This document shows, piece after piece, positions 12,262 through 22,850 of a DNA stretch of 64,000 bases. Every line of letters starts with the position of its first letter. Positions within the stretch are counted from its first letter, which is position 1. Under the pieces are notes generated by a model that was not told the origin of the DNA, did no database searches, and was given only the letters and a program-made list of their open reading frames with translations. The DNA comes from Boesenbergia rotunda (lineage: Eukaryota; Streptophyta; Magnoliopsida; Zingiberales; Zingiberaceae): assembly GCA_024364735.1 (NCBI GenBank), contig JAGFNQ010008732.1, positions 248,001 to 312,000 of the forward strand, read 5' to 3'. The position numbers and the translations under genes are program-made.

Positions 12262-13693
12262 CCGGTCCAGCAACAAATCCGCTGTTCAACTGTTTTTTTT
12301 TAATATATAGATGGTGTATTTTTTTATTAATCAAAATTTATTTAAAACCAATTGATGCTGTCACGATTTTGAAGGTTCTCTTTGCAGTCAAATGCCTCTC
12401 TATTTATGATATATTTTATAAAAAAAACAAATAGAACATAAATCTGAAATAATAGGTTTCTAGACCGTCCATTATAAATAATTTACAATTTATCCTAATG
12501 ATCAATAGAAATTTTCATAGAACCGAATCAATTACTTAAAGATTTGAGTTATCCAATCTCTTTCATCTTTATTTTTTTCCCCTTGATGAAGTCAGATGCT
12601 ATAATAGAATACATTTGTTTGAATAAAATGTTTAGTTAATTTTATATGTCTAACTTAAAAAATCTTTTCTTCTTTTTAATTTTTATCTTTCCATTCATTT
12701 TGAGTGGAACCATCATACCTTAATTTCTTACATTCTACCAATGAATTGCTTCTAATAATTATCAAACCTAAATCGACTAATTATTCTCTAATAACGCCAA
12801 CTGCTGCAGTGATTTTTCAATTTCGAAATGTCTCAAATACTTGGGTAGTAAAAAACAAATAGTATGCTGTATTAACATCCATAATTATTAATTAATTATT
12901 TAATAATTAATTAATATTTGTTGTTATATAAAAAAAATAAGAGACTAAATAATTTTTTCAATAGTTTATTTATACTATTACAATTTAAAAATTAATGAAA
13001 ATGAATAAAAATAATTTTGACCGTTAAATTAATGATTTGCTGATGGAGAAAGAAGGCTTTTATATTTTTAATAGTTGATTATGATTTAGAATCTATTATT
13101 CTCACAATTTTATAAATAAATAGTTTATTTCATCATTTTCGTATTATATTTTCTACTTTTATCTTTCAATTCCAAAATCTTAATCACTTTCAACTTCAAT
13201 TCTCTAATTATAACAAAACGAGGAAGTTGAAGGAAGTTTATCGTCTCGATTTCGAAAGATCATGATATTCAATTATGATAAGCCCAAGCAAATTTTGACA
13301 TCATAGATACAAGCAAGCACCAATGACAATACTACTAAAGTTCAAGATATTTTTTTTTAAATTTCAATTGTGAAAAATTTTCGTGAAACCGAATCAATTA
13401 TCTTCAGAATTAATCGATTGCTAGCTGTTTTTTTTTTTAAATAGTAGGGGATACCAAGACAACTCATTAAGCAATTCTTTTATAAATTTATAAATTTACA
13501 TTTAAAAAATAATAATAATAATCTTGAATAAAGCATAATCGTACAAATTAAAATTCAGAATCAATCCGTCAGAAATCATTGAATCGACGGTTCGTTAAAA
13601 CCGACTATTCCATCGAAATCGACGATACCAAATTGTGATAGGGTCGGATCTAGTTGGAGGGTCGTCCCTCCATCATGTGTTTCCGTCCCCTTG
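12262..13693. other. AT-rich gene-free stretch with short SINE-like fragments
   Basis: No gene is supported. Phrases at about 12505-12540 and 13370-13400 (TTTTCGTGAAACCGAATCAATTA and a variant, given here only as a short label) resemble the 3' part of the SINE-like element at 28910-29113. A palindromic (TTAA)-rich patch lies at about 12880-12920. Confidence 0.4.
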
Positions 13694-13983
13694 CACTGTA
13701 AAAGTTTTTCGTTGCAAATTGGCGACGAAGAAAATTTGTTGTAGATTTCGTTGCAGATTGGCAACGAATTTTATTTGTCGCCGATCTGTAACGAATTCTT
13801 TTTGTCGCAAAATTTGTTGCAGATTTGCAACAAATTTTTTACAGTTCAACCCAAAATTTGGCGACGAGATTTTAGCAACGAAAATATTTTCGTTGCAAAA
13901 TTCGTTGCCAAATTATTTTGCAACGAATTTTTTTCCAAAATTCGTTGCAAATTTTGTTGCAAATTCATTATTTTTTTTAAGTG
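13694..13983. mobile_element. Short CACTA-like foldback element with repeated TTCGTTGC motifs
   Basis: The left end reads CACTGTAAAAG and the right end TTTTTTTTAAGTG. Between them GCAACGAA / TTCGTTGC motifs recur in both orientations, as in the subterminal regions of CACTA elements. The 3-bp flanks are TTG and CAA, not a matching direct duplication, so the assignment is tentative. A long plus-strand frame through this repeat is not a credible gene. Confidence 0.45.
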
Positions 13984-14015
13984 CAAGACAGAGTCACAAG
14001 TCTTCGTTATCATCA

Positions 14016-14303
14016 ATGGCGGATGCCAGCGTTCACCTGCACCTCCTCGATGGCATCAGCAATCGGCCCCTTCTCCTCATGCACCGAATCCCCATGTACT
14101 CGGCCTACGTCGAGCTTATGAGTTATGGTGGAACGGAGCAAGGCGCATTGATCCTGAGTAGACAATTAACGGGGGCCAAAGTTAGAGAACCATGGCCTCG
14201 CCGCTTCATATATAGCTCCATGCCCGTCTTCTCCATTGCAAGCAGGAAGGAGAACAAGAAGCTTAAGGAAGTGTCCGGCCGGGGCCCCATCGCTGGTGGT
14301 TGA
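14016..14303 (+). CDS. Hypothetical short ORF (95 aa), no known family
   Basis: Open frame from ATG 14016, starting MADASVHLHLLDGIS and ending SGRGPIAGG. It immediately follows the CACTA-like element and is more GC-rich than its surroundings, so it may be a small gene or a gene fragment. No domain, signal peptide or membrane segment was recognised and no function is proposed. The frame is also open upstream through the repeat, so an open frame alone is weak evidence. Confidence 0.15.
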   Translation: MADASVHLHLLDGISNRPLLLMHRIPMYSAYVELMSYGGTEQGALILSRQLTGAKVREPWPRRFIYSSMPVFSIASRKENKKLKEVSGRGPIAGG

Positions 14304-14936
14304 CAAGGCGGGCATACGAGAAGAAGAGAGTTGTTGCCGGTTGCCGCGGTGGCTCGGCGGCGTAGCTTCCATGCGGCGGAGCGACTCTTGCCTGAAGCAG
14401 CTTTAGATTAGAAGTTTGTTTGATAGGACGCGATGTTAGAAAGAGAGCGACTGCGACGTGGATGAGCTAATAGTTCTTTGTTCTGCTTCAAATATTGATG
14501 TCTTGTTTTATCTCCATAAGATTCTGGTTTAGAGTGTATTGTGTCTCGACGGGGTGTTCACTTAATTAGAAGTGACAAATTTGCCACAACTAGATAAAGA
14601 TAAATTCTCGGAGAAAAAAATTCCTTCCACTCCCTGACTATTTGAAAATCGGTAATTAGGCGACCCCATAATTTATCTTGCTTTATATAATCTACAGGGA
14701 TTGTGAAGATTTAGGGTAAACTTAATCTTCTTATGCTACAACAGTAGAGTTAGTTGTGGGCGCAATAAAAAGACAAAAATGTCCCTTTCAAAAATTACAT
14801 TAAAAAAAAATACCTCATTGACACATTACTGAACGTAGATAGTTTCTTAACATCTAAATTTTAAAATTATCAAATCATATATTTGATACCCATTTATCTC
14901 ATGTGATTGTTACACTGCATGTAGCAATTGATTCGG
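14304..14936. other. Gene-free stretch, nothing recognised
   Basis: Moderately GC-rich just after the short ORF, then AT-rich. No coding, RNA or transposon signal was recognised. Confidence 0.4.
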
Positions 14937-14967
14937 ATTATTATTATTATTATTATTATTATTATTT
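14937..14967. repeat. (ATT)n microsatellite
   Basis: About ten ATT units at the left edge of the alternating inverted array. Confidence 0.95.
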
Positions 14968-14984
14968 AAATATATCAATTTTTA

Positions 14985-16290
14985 GAAAAAGTTCATTTGT
15001 ATTTAAAAAAATATTAATTTCAATATAATATATCAGATTAATATTCTAAGACATAAATATAATCAAGAGAATTAGACAAACATATATAACATAATCTATA
15101 TCATTCTGAACTCTCTAGATTTATCAGTCGATTTCAACCAAAATTGACTGATGGACATAGGGAGCTCAAAATGATATAGAACCAAGTCATATGTATTTGT
15201 CTAATTATCTTGATTATATGCATGTCCTCAAACCTAAATTTAGCCAAATATATCGAGAACAATAAATTTTTAAACACGAATATATCCAAAAAAAATTTAA
15301 TTCGACGTTTAAAAAAAATCAATGTTCTCAATATATTTGGTCAAATTAATATTTGAGAGCATAAATATAATTAGGATAACTAGATGAAGATATAGAATAT
15401 AGTTCTATGTTATTTTGAGCTTTCTAGATTTATCAACTAATTTAGATCAGAATGATATGAAATCATGCTCTATACTTCTATGTGTTATCTAAATCTCATG
15501 ATTATATACATTCCTCAAATATTAATTTGACCCAATAGATTGAAAATATAGTAGTGATTTTTGTAAGATAAATCAAAATTTTCGGACACGTTCGTGTTCA
15601 AAAGATTACTGCTCTCGATATAATATGTTAAATTGATATTTGAGAACATAGATATAATCAGAAGAACTAGACAAGCACATATTACATAGTTTCATATGAT
15701 TAAAATCTGTTGATTAATTAACCTAGAGAGCTCATAATAATATGGAATCAAGTCCTATGAGTTCATCAAATTTTTATGATTATATCCATAGTCTCAAACA
15801 TTAATTTGGTACACAATGATTTTTGAACTCAAATATGACTTTTTAATAAATTTGTACACAGTATAACAATCGATTCATGGTATTGTTCATTACTACCTGT
15901 GATCCCGATTCGATTGTTATATGGTAGCAATTAATTCGTGATTTTTTGTTTTTTAGATAGATTTGTATTTAAAAAACTATCGCTCTTAATATATTATGTT
16001 AAATTAATATTTGAGGGTATAGATACAATCAAGAGAGAAATATATAGGATCTTATTTCATATCATTTTGAATTTTTTAGGTCAATTAGTCGATTTTAATC
16101 GAAATTGACTTATGGATATAAAAAACTCAAAATGACACAGAATCAAAATTTATGTGCTCGTTTATTTATTTGTTATATTTATGTCATCAAATATGAATTT
16201 GACAATTTATATTATGAGCATTAATTTTTGTTAACATAAATAGATCATTTTTTAAAAAATTGATCTATTAAAAAAAATGAATCGATTGTT
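14985..16290. repeat. Array of alternating inverted repeats (about four diverged palindromes)
   Basis: A block built from one diverged sequence in alternating orientation. The first palindrome has a left arm (about 15030-15130, containing AATATAATCAAGAGAATTAG and TATATCATTCTGAAC) and a right arm (about 15145-15245) whose reverse complement matches it with scattered differences. Similar palindromes follow at about 15345-15540, 15635-15810 and 15998-16205. The connecting segments are themselves inverted (CCAAATATATCGAGAACA against TGTTCTCAATATATTTGG reading in from the other side). No coding capacity was seen. Confidence 0.7.
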
Positions 16291-17216
16291 ATATAGATTG
16301 GGGGTAAATAAGGAAGGGTAAAATGAATATGAAATAAATCATTTAATAATTTTAAAACTTAAATACGTTATTTAAATATTCATCTTCATAGTATGATAAT
16401 ATTTTTTTAGGGTGAAAGTACTTTTATTCGTAACCAACTAACCGCTCGGTTTAAAATTATTCAAATACAATTTAATAAAAAGATCAAAATTAAATCGCTT
16501 TAATATTGTCGTAGTAGCAATAATTTATTATCACAATTTTTATTAAATCACAATGATTATAATTATTTCTAATTAATTTAATAATATCGATTATAAAAAT
16601 ATTTTAATTTTATAATGTTCCATATGTATATACAATATTTTTTGGAAAAAATAAACAGATTTATTCTGATGGGATAGATATATGAAGAATACATCGTCTA
16701 TATTTATCCAAATCTCATCCAGAATTATATTTGTCCCCGTTCTCCGTCATTTTATATTGTAATTTTCACTAATCAATTTCTATTTGTCCAATAATCTTGT
16801 TGACGTTAACTCAGCGCCATAACTGTCATTGACAGTCCCCACACAATGTTTAATAGATGGGGTTGTAAGTCAGAGAATCAAAATCTTATAAATTAGTATT
16901 TCCCCGACAATAATAGAAGAAAGCAGGATGCTCGAAAAGAAGACCTGTGTATTTGGAATTGGTTTAATTCAGGTGGCTCGAAAAGAAGACCTGTGTATTT
17001 GGAATTGGTTTAATTCAGGTGGCATCCTATTCTGGTCTGATTAATAATAGTTGAACAATTAAATTCAAAAGCAACGAATCAAATATATTTTGAAAAAATA
17101 TATATAGTCAAATAGGATGTTCAACGTATATTTTATCTTAAAAATTTGTTTACTTCAACTACTACGACATATAGTAATTACCATTACAAAATAAATATCT
17201 AATTAATTAGAGGATG
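16291..17216. other. AT-rich gene-free stretch before the LTR element
   Basis: No gene seen. It contains the 46-bp duplication at 16930-17021 and otherwise low-complexity AT-rich sequence. Confidence 0.5.
16930..17021. repeat. Tandem duplication, 2 x 46 bp
   Basis: The unit beginning GCTCGAAAAGAAGACCTG and ending TTAATTCAGGTG occurs twice in direct succession without visible differences. Confidence 0.95.
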
Positions 17217-17221
17217 ATTTA

Positions 17222-18219
17222 TGATCCCGGCCTTATCTACGGGTAGGGGCATAGGCCGGGCCCACCGGCCAGCCTAGCGCCAAGAAGGCTTGGTAGACAG
17301 ATCAACAGCAGGATCGATGGGTAGGTCCCCACGCCCGTAAGCCCCTCCTTAGAAAGGAGGGAGGATGAGATTTATCAGATCATCAACGAGGGCAGTTGGG
17401 TCGCCCTTCAGCCATCCAACCAGATAGATGCTTGGCTGACCGTGCTCTTCGACCCTACCCCGACCTATAGCGGGGTTTGGCACCACCGGCCGGTAGCTAT
17501 CCACACGCTCTCTCTATTGTCATCAATCAGACTGGATGTCCAACGCATACCAGGTAAACATCCCGCGGCAACCCCCGACCCAGGGCGTGCCCTGCGCTTC
17601 CTCTCTCTACCAGCCGGAGGCGTGGCTGCCCACGCTCCCTGGTCCTTACCCGACTCGGTCCCCAGCACTCGGACCCGCCAGTCGGCGCTCGGGGTACGGG
17701 CTATCTCGCCTCTACGCCTCCTATGTCATTATATCCAGGGTACGACCTTGCTATCGAGGTATCGCACACCTTACTCATCTCGCGGTCAGTCCGCGCATCC
17801 AGTACCCTCGTACTGCGCAGCCAATACTCATGTACTGATCGAGCACCCCGCGTCATGCCGCGCCGCTCCTCAGTGCTCCATGCGAGCTGACAGTCACCAC
17901 ACTCTTGTCCCATCAGTATGAACAAGGTTTGTCAACTCCCCCGGTTATATAAGCTCGGCACTCCCTCTACTGCAGGTACGCGCGCGCGAGTTCTCGCATC
18001 CCTTGCCTCATTTCAATTCAGTTTCCACTCATTTGCCCTCGGAGACTGACTTGACCGTCGGAGTGCCTGACCGGGGATTTCCCCGGCGGGTTTGCTGACG
18101 GTCTCTGTTTTGCAGGGACGCGGCAAGGCGCAGTCATCACCCGGCCACCTCATCGGCTCGTGCCACCCGGGAGGCCCGTCTGGCCCACGGGACTGCCACT
18201 CCACTTCGCGACAGGATCA
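17222..18219 (+). repeat. 5' LTR of the retrotransposon
   Basis: Begins TGATCC and ends GGATCA, a short inverted terminal repeat with canonical TG...CA. It matches 27859-28852 along its whole length with scattered, mostly transition, differences and a 4-bp indel early on. Open frames through it recur in the other LTR and are not genes. Confidence 0.95.
17946..17952 (+). promoter_or_regulatory. TATA box in 5' LTR
   Basis: TATATAA followed by AGCTCGGC, in the right third of the LTR, conserved at 28580-28586 in the other LTR. It is the likely core promoter for the element's plus-strand transcript. Confidence 0.65.
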
Positions 18220-18687
18220 AATTTGGTGCTAGAAGGAGGGACACCAGCAGCCTGATCGGAAATGGAAATGGGAGATCCATCTGGGTTCTGACGGTTAACG
18301 CTCCCTGAGAATACGAGCCTTTCTTCATCTGACTTCAGAGGAGTCATTAATGCACCGGAGGCCTTATGGCAGATCCCCTCAGGGCAGTACTTGATTTGTT
18401 CCTTTTTCTAACAAGGCGGAAAAGGCCAGTCGGATAAGGGAAACGATGTATGCTACGTTTTCCGCGCATCTGATGTCTGGCCTTCTGGATGTACCTCGTA
18501 TATTCTATGCATCTCTATGGTCCGGCCTTCTGGATATTGGCTTATTCGCGCACCGCGCATTTGAAATCTGGATGTATTTTATATACTCGCCACGTGTCTG
18601 AAATCGGGTCTTCTGGATATATCTCATCTATTTTGTGCGCCCTTCTTGGATGGTTTTCTGGAGAAATAGCCGTTGCTTCATTACCCT

Positions 18688-19337
18688 CGGCGAGGTTCTC
18701 AGGCGGCGTGTGGCAGCCCACGCTCCCTGAGATGCCCTCGACCGGGAAGCCTCGGCGAGGCTCTCAGGCGGCGCGTGGCAGACCACGCTCCCTATGATGC
18801 CCTCGACCGGGAAGCCTCGGCGAGGCTCTCAGGCGGCGCATGGTGGCCCACGCTCCTTGAGATGCCCTCGACCGGGAAGCCTCGGCGAGGCTCTCAGGCG
18901 GCGCGTGGCGGTCCACGCTCCTTGAGATGTCCTCGACCGGGAAGCCTCGGCGAGGCTCTCAGGCGGAGCGTGGCATCCCACGCTCCCTGAGATGCCCTCG
19001 ACCGAGAAGCCTCGGCGAGGCTCTCAGGCGGCGCGTGGTGGCCCACGCTCCCTGAGATGCCCTCGACCGGGAAGCCTCGGCGAGGCTCTCAGGCGGCGCG
19101 TGGCGGCCCACGCTCCCTGAGATGCCCTCGACCGGGAAGCCTCGGCGAGGCTCTCAGGCGGCGCGTGGCGGCTCACGCTCCCTGAGATGCCCTCGACCGG
19201 GAAGCCTCGGCGAGACTCTCAGGCGGCGCGTGGTGACCCATGCTCCCTGAGATGCCCTCGACCGGGAAGCCTCGGCGAGGCTCTCAGGCGGCGCGTGGCG
19301 GCCCACGTTCCCTGAGATGCCCTCGACCGGGAAGCCG
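18688..19337. repeat. 65-bp tandem array, about 10 units, inside the LTR element
   Basis: Units start with GCCCTCGACCGGGAAGCC at 18734, 18799, 18864, 18929, 18994, 19059, 19124, 19189, 19254 and 19319, an exact 65-bp period. Copies differ by a few bases. Because 65 is not a multiple of 3, the phase shifts every unit, so the open frames across it are artefacts of GC-rich sequence. Confidence 0.97.
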
Positions 19338-19757
19338 GTCACCCGACCGAGCGGCCTTATTCTTGCTTCACGCAAGCCTTTCCCTCGATCGGCTTCGAGC
19401 GGATGCATGATGGTCCATGCTGCCCGAGAGGGCACCCGACCGAGCGGCCTTATTCTTGCTTCACGCAAGCCTTTCCCTCGATCGGCTCTCGGCGGATGTA
19501 TGATGGTCCATGCTGCCCGAGAGGTCACCCGACCGAGCGGCCTTATTCTTGCTTCACGCAAGCCTTTGCCTCGATCGGCTCTCGGGCGGATGCATGATGG
19601 TCCATGCTGCCCGAGAGGTCACCCGACCGAGCGACCTTATTCTTGCTTCACGCAAGCCTTCCCCTCGATCGGCTCTCGGGCAGATGCATGATGGTCCATG
19701 CTGCCCGAGAGGTCACCCGACCGAGCGGCCTTATTCTTGCTTCACGCAAGCCTTTCT
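19338..19757. repeat. 92-94 bp tandem array, about 4.5 units, inside the LTR element
   Basis: Units start near GTCACCCGACCGAGCG at 19338, 19432, 19524, 19618 and 19712, then CTTATTCTTGCTTCACGCAAG. The array follows the 65-bp array directly. Open frames through it are repeat artefacts. Confidence 0.95.
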
Positions 19758-20411
19758 TGGCTCCACGCAAGATTCCACTCTGCGCGAATCCGTCCCAGGG
19801 ATTGGCGCCTGAATGAACTCCTCAACCAGGGAGCCACATCCTCGTTCCACTCGGACTACACCCCCAAGCCGCCCCTGGGCTGGGTGCGCGAAAATGGCCC
19901 TTCTTGGAAGCTCCAATCTAGTACTCTTGTGCTTGCCTCACAAACCCGGCGAAAGCAGGATTGGCTCGTGGCCTGGCCCTCAACTAGGAAGCACTATCTC
20001 CACCAGGCGCAACGCCCTAGACTCACCAGCGTGCTGGGGGGCAGCTAAACCACCGTAAACTACGTTCCTTTGACTAAGCACGCCTCATCGAGCTCTCGAA
20101 TGGTCCCAGGGACTAGCTTGAGCTCGCGATGCCCCTCGGGCTCACCCAAGTCGAGGGCGCTAAGAGAACGCCGCCTATGTCTAAAGACCCGAGTGGTCGA
20201 GACGCCACGACCCTGGGTTAGCGGGCGCCACCTCCCCTGCGAGGGGAGAACGACTGTCGCCGCCATCGCTCTGACCACCTACACTCTAGCGACAAACATG
20301 CCTGAGTGCAAACACAAGAGAAAGAAGACGATAAAAAGGGGAAAACAACATCCATAACAAACCGTTCGGCCCTCGCCTACATCAGGTAAAGAAAAAGGGA
20401 CAGACCTACAA

Positions 20412-21855
20412 CTACGGAGTAGGCATCGAAGGTTGCGACGAGACTCCACCCGGCGCCTTGCCGCGCCCATCACGGGTCGCCTGCGTCTTAGCCTTCCGAG
20501 CCTCATGACGCTCGCGCCTCCGCAAAAGGTCGCTTTGGCAGGCCGCCAATTTCTCTTCCTTGGCCTTTAAAGTGGTGAGCAGCATAGCAGCCGATTGGCT
20601 GGCCTCCAGAAGATCCGCCTGGGGCTTGGCCAACTCTGAACCCGCTTGAAGTTCCCGAGTCCGGGCTTGGCGCTCGCTTCGCTCCAAATGAGCTAGTTGT
20701 TGACGCAGTTGGGCATCAGAGGCCCTAGCTACGCTTAGCTCTGCCAAAAGATCCCGGAGCTGCGCCTCAGCATAGGCGGCCCGTCCCTGAAGGGTCGCGT
20801 TCTCAGAGCGCAGCGCATTCCAGGCTTCCTCACTTGGCTGTGGCTGTGTGCAGCGAAGCTGAGTTTCCAGTGCCTCCCGACTGGACTCTAACTGACGAAG
20901 GGATCGATTCTGGGCGGTGAAGGAAACACTCATGTCATACAGGGCCCCGGTCAACTGCAAAAGAAGTGAAGGGTTAATCAGGAAAAAAGGCCAAGCGAGC
21001 AGGAGCTATCAGAGAAACATACCCGACAGGCGTCCGCGACTAGGCCATCGATGCGGGCAATGGGGTCTTGACGGTCGAAAGACCGAAGACCGTGGTACAT
21101 GTGGTCGCTTAGGGGAGCATGTAGGTGAACCACCCTAGCCGATCCTAGCGGATCATGATCTGGAAATTCGTAAGCAGCAGAAGGATCCGCTCGCGAAGGA
21201 AGAACGAGATGTATCGGGCGAAGGTCCGGGGTCCGCTCAGGAATGGAAGGAGAGGGGGCAGCAGACACCCCGCCAGACGAGCTAGCGGGGCCAAGGGGGA
21301 CGGAGGGGTGACCAGGCCCTAAGGCCGAGGAGACAGGGGCGAACGACGTAGATATCAAGGAAGCAGGAGCCCATGCAGAAGGACAGGGCGAGGTTGTCCC
21401 TTTGGCTCGCTTGGAGAAGCAGTTTGGTGCGAAGGGGGCGCAGGCAAGGTGTCCCTGGCATTGGGGGGAGCAGGGACAACCGGCACGGTCACCGGCAGAA
21501 CGGGCAGGCTTGCCGCAGAAGAAGAAGAGGGAGTCTTTTGAGGAGGGGCAGGCATCGTGCCAGAAGGAGGCGAGCAGTCGCGGGGATGGTCTTGGTGACG
21601 ACTGGGCTCCAGGGTGGTGGAAGGATCTGAGGACAAAATCTCAATGTTAGAATCTAACGCCCCTTCCTCTAACCCCTCGCCCTTATCTGCGGATAAGATG
21701 GCGGTAGGGTTTAATGCCGGAAAAGGAGAGGCTGGGGTGACTGACGGAGCGGTATCGGAGGGAACAGGGATAGGCTCCGAGAGCAGGGCGGCCATCGACG
21801 CCTTAAATGCAACCGCCCTCTCTTTGGCCTCCGATGTGAGGAAGCCACGCAACAT
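20412..21855 (-). pseudogene. Decayed antisense retroelement gene B: Ser/Pro-rich linker plus coiled coil
   Basis: Minus-strand coding remnant inside the LTR element. The 5' part (from 21855) starts MLRGFLTSEAKERAVAF and runs into a Pro/Ser-rich linker. The frame changes near 21360-21400, continuing as SLISTSFAPVSSAL down to GLVADACR at about 21022, where a GTATGTTT splice donor follows. The last exon (about 20956-20412) starts LTGALYDMSVSF and is a long heptad-rich coiled coil (RQLESSREALETQL, LRDLLAELSVARASDAQLRQQ). The segment before the splice and the coiled coil resemble gene A (22851-25095), so the two are probably paralogues. No Transposase_28-like N-terminal domain precedes this copy. 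Confidence 0.6.
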
Positions 21856-22214
21856 CCTGGAAAAAGCAGGGGAGACGGTTGGAAGAAAAGGGGAAAGACG
21901 AATGAGTATGAGGAAAAGACAGAGGCCGCGAAGGAGATAGTCACCGGAGTCTATATAGGGGACAACAATTAATCACCGCCGTTGGGGGAAAGGTCGTAGG
22001 TAATGGCCAATCTTACGGCTGGGGTAAGAGGCATGGTCAGGGAATACAGAAAGACAGTGAGGGATCATTCCGCTGCCCAAGATAGGCGGGCAATAATTTG
22101 ACACCCGAATGGCCAATAATCGTGGGACACGTTACCCTAAATGATCCGGGTGTTCGGAAGGAAGATAGATAAATCGTCAACCTAGTCACTCGAATGAGAA
22201 AGAAATAAGGGTAA

Positions 22215-22540
22215 CCAAAACTCCCATGGGCTAACTCCCGCTAATCCCTTGGTTCGAGCCCCGAGCGGATGCGTGGCGGCCCACGCTCCTCGGATCTCAC
22301 TCGGCCAAGAGGCCACAACTCCCACGGGCCAGCTCCCGCTAATCCCTTGGTTCGAGCCCCGAGCGGACGCGTGGCAGCCCACGCTCCTCGGATCCCACTC
22401 GGCTAAGAGGCCACAACTCCCACGAGCCAGCTCCCGCTAATCTCTTGGTTCGAGCCCCGAGCGGACGCGTGGCGGCCCACGCTCCTCGGGTCCCACTCGG
22501 CCAAGAGGCCAAAACTCCCACGGGCTAGCACCCCCTAATC
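22215..22540. repeat. 98-bp tandem array, 3.3 units, between the antisense genes
   Basis: Units begin CCAAAACTCCC/CCACAACTCCC at 22215, 22313, 22411 and 22509. Each contains GCGTGGCGGCCCACGCTCC, a phrase shared with the 65-bp array at 18688-19337, so the two arrays are probably related. Confidence 0.95.
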
Positions 22541-22850
22541 TTCCACCAGGGGTTCCGATCAAAGGATCAACCCTCGCGCTAGGACACAAACCAGGGTCCC
22601 ATGCACACCCCACAAAGGCCAACGACCCTCCCAAACAAGCACTAGAAAGGGGACATCCATCCCGTGGCCTGGAATCGTGCTCATCAATAGGTGTTGCGCC
22701 TGGCTCACCCACACACCCATCACGGCCGAAAGGAAACACAACTTAAGCAAGCAACAAGGAGAGTCACATTTAAAGGCTTAGGCGCTTTACAAAAATCAGG
22801 GCAGGAAGCCCTTCGTGCATAGAAAAATAGGAAATGCAGAGACACTCGCC

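Noticed and set aside
13635..14015. N-terminal extension of the short ORF at 14016
   Set aside because: The residues come from the GCAACGAA foldback repeats of the CACTA-like element.
17442..17921. 159-residue frame in the LTR
   Set aside because: It lies wholly within the LTR, is broken differently in the other LTR, and shows no domain.
18688..19757. CRISPR-like array
   Set aside because: The copies are contiguous tandem units without unique spacers, in a plant retroelement.
18489..19816. Several overlapping frames of about 100-135 residues
   Set aside because: They are translations of the 65-bp and 92-94-bp tandem arrays.
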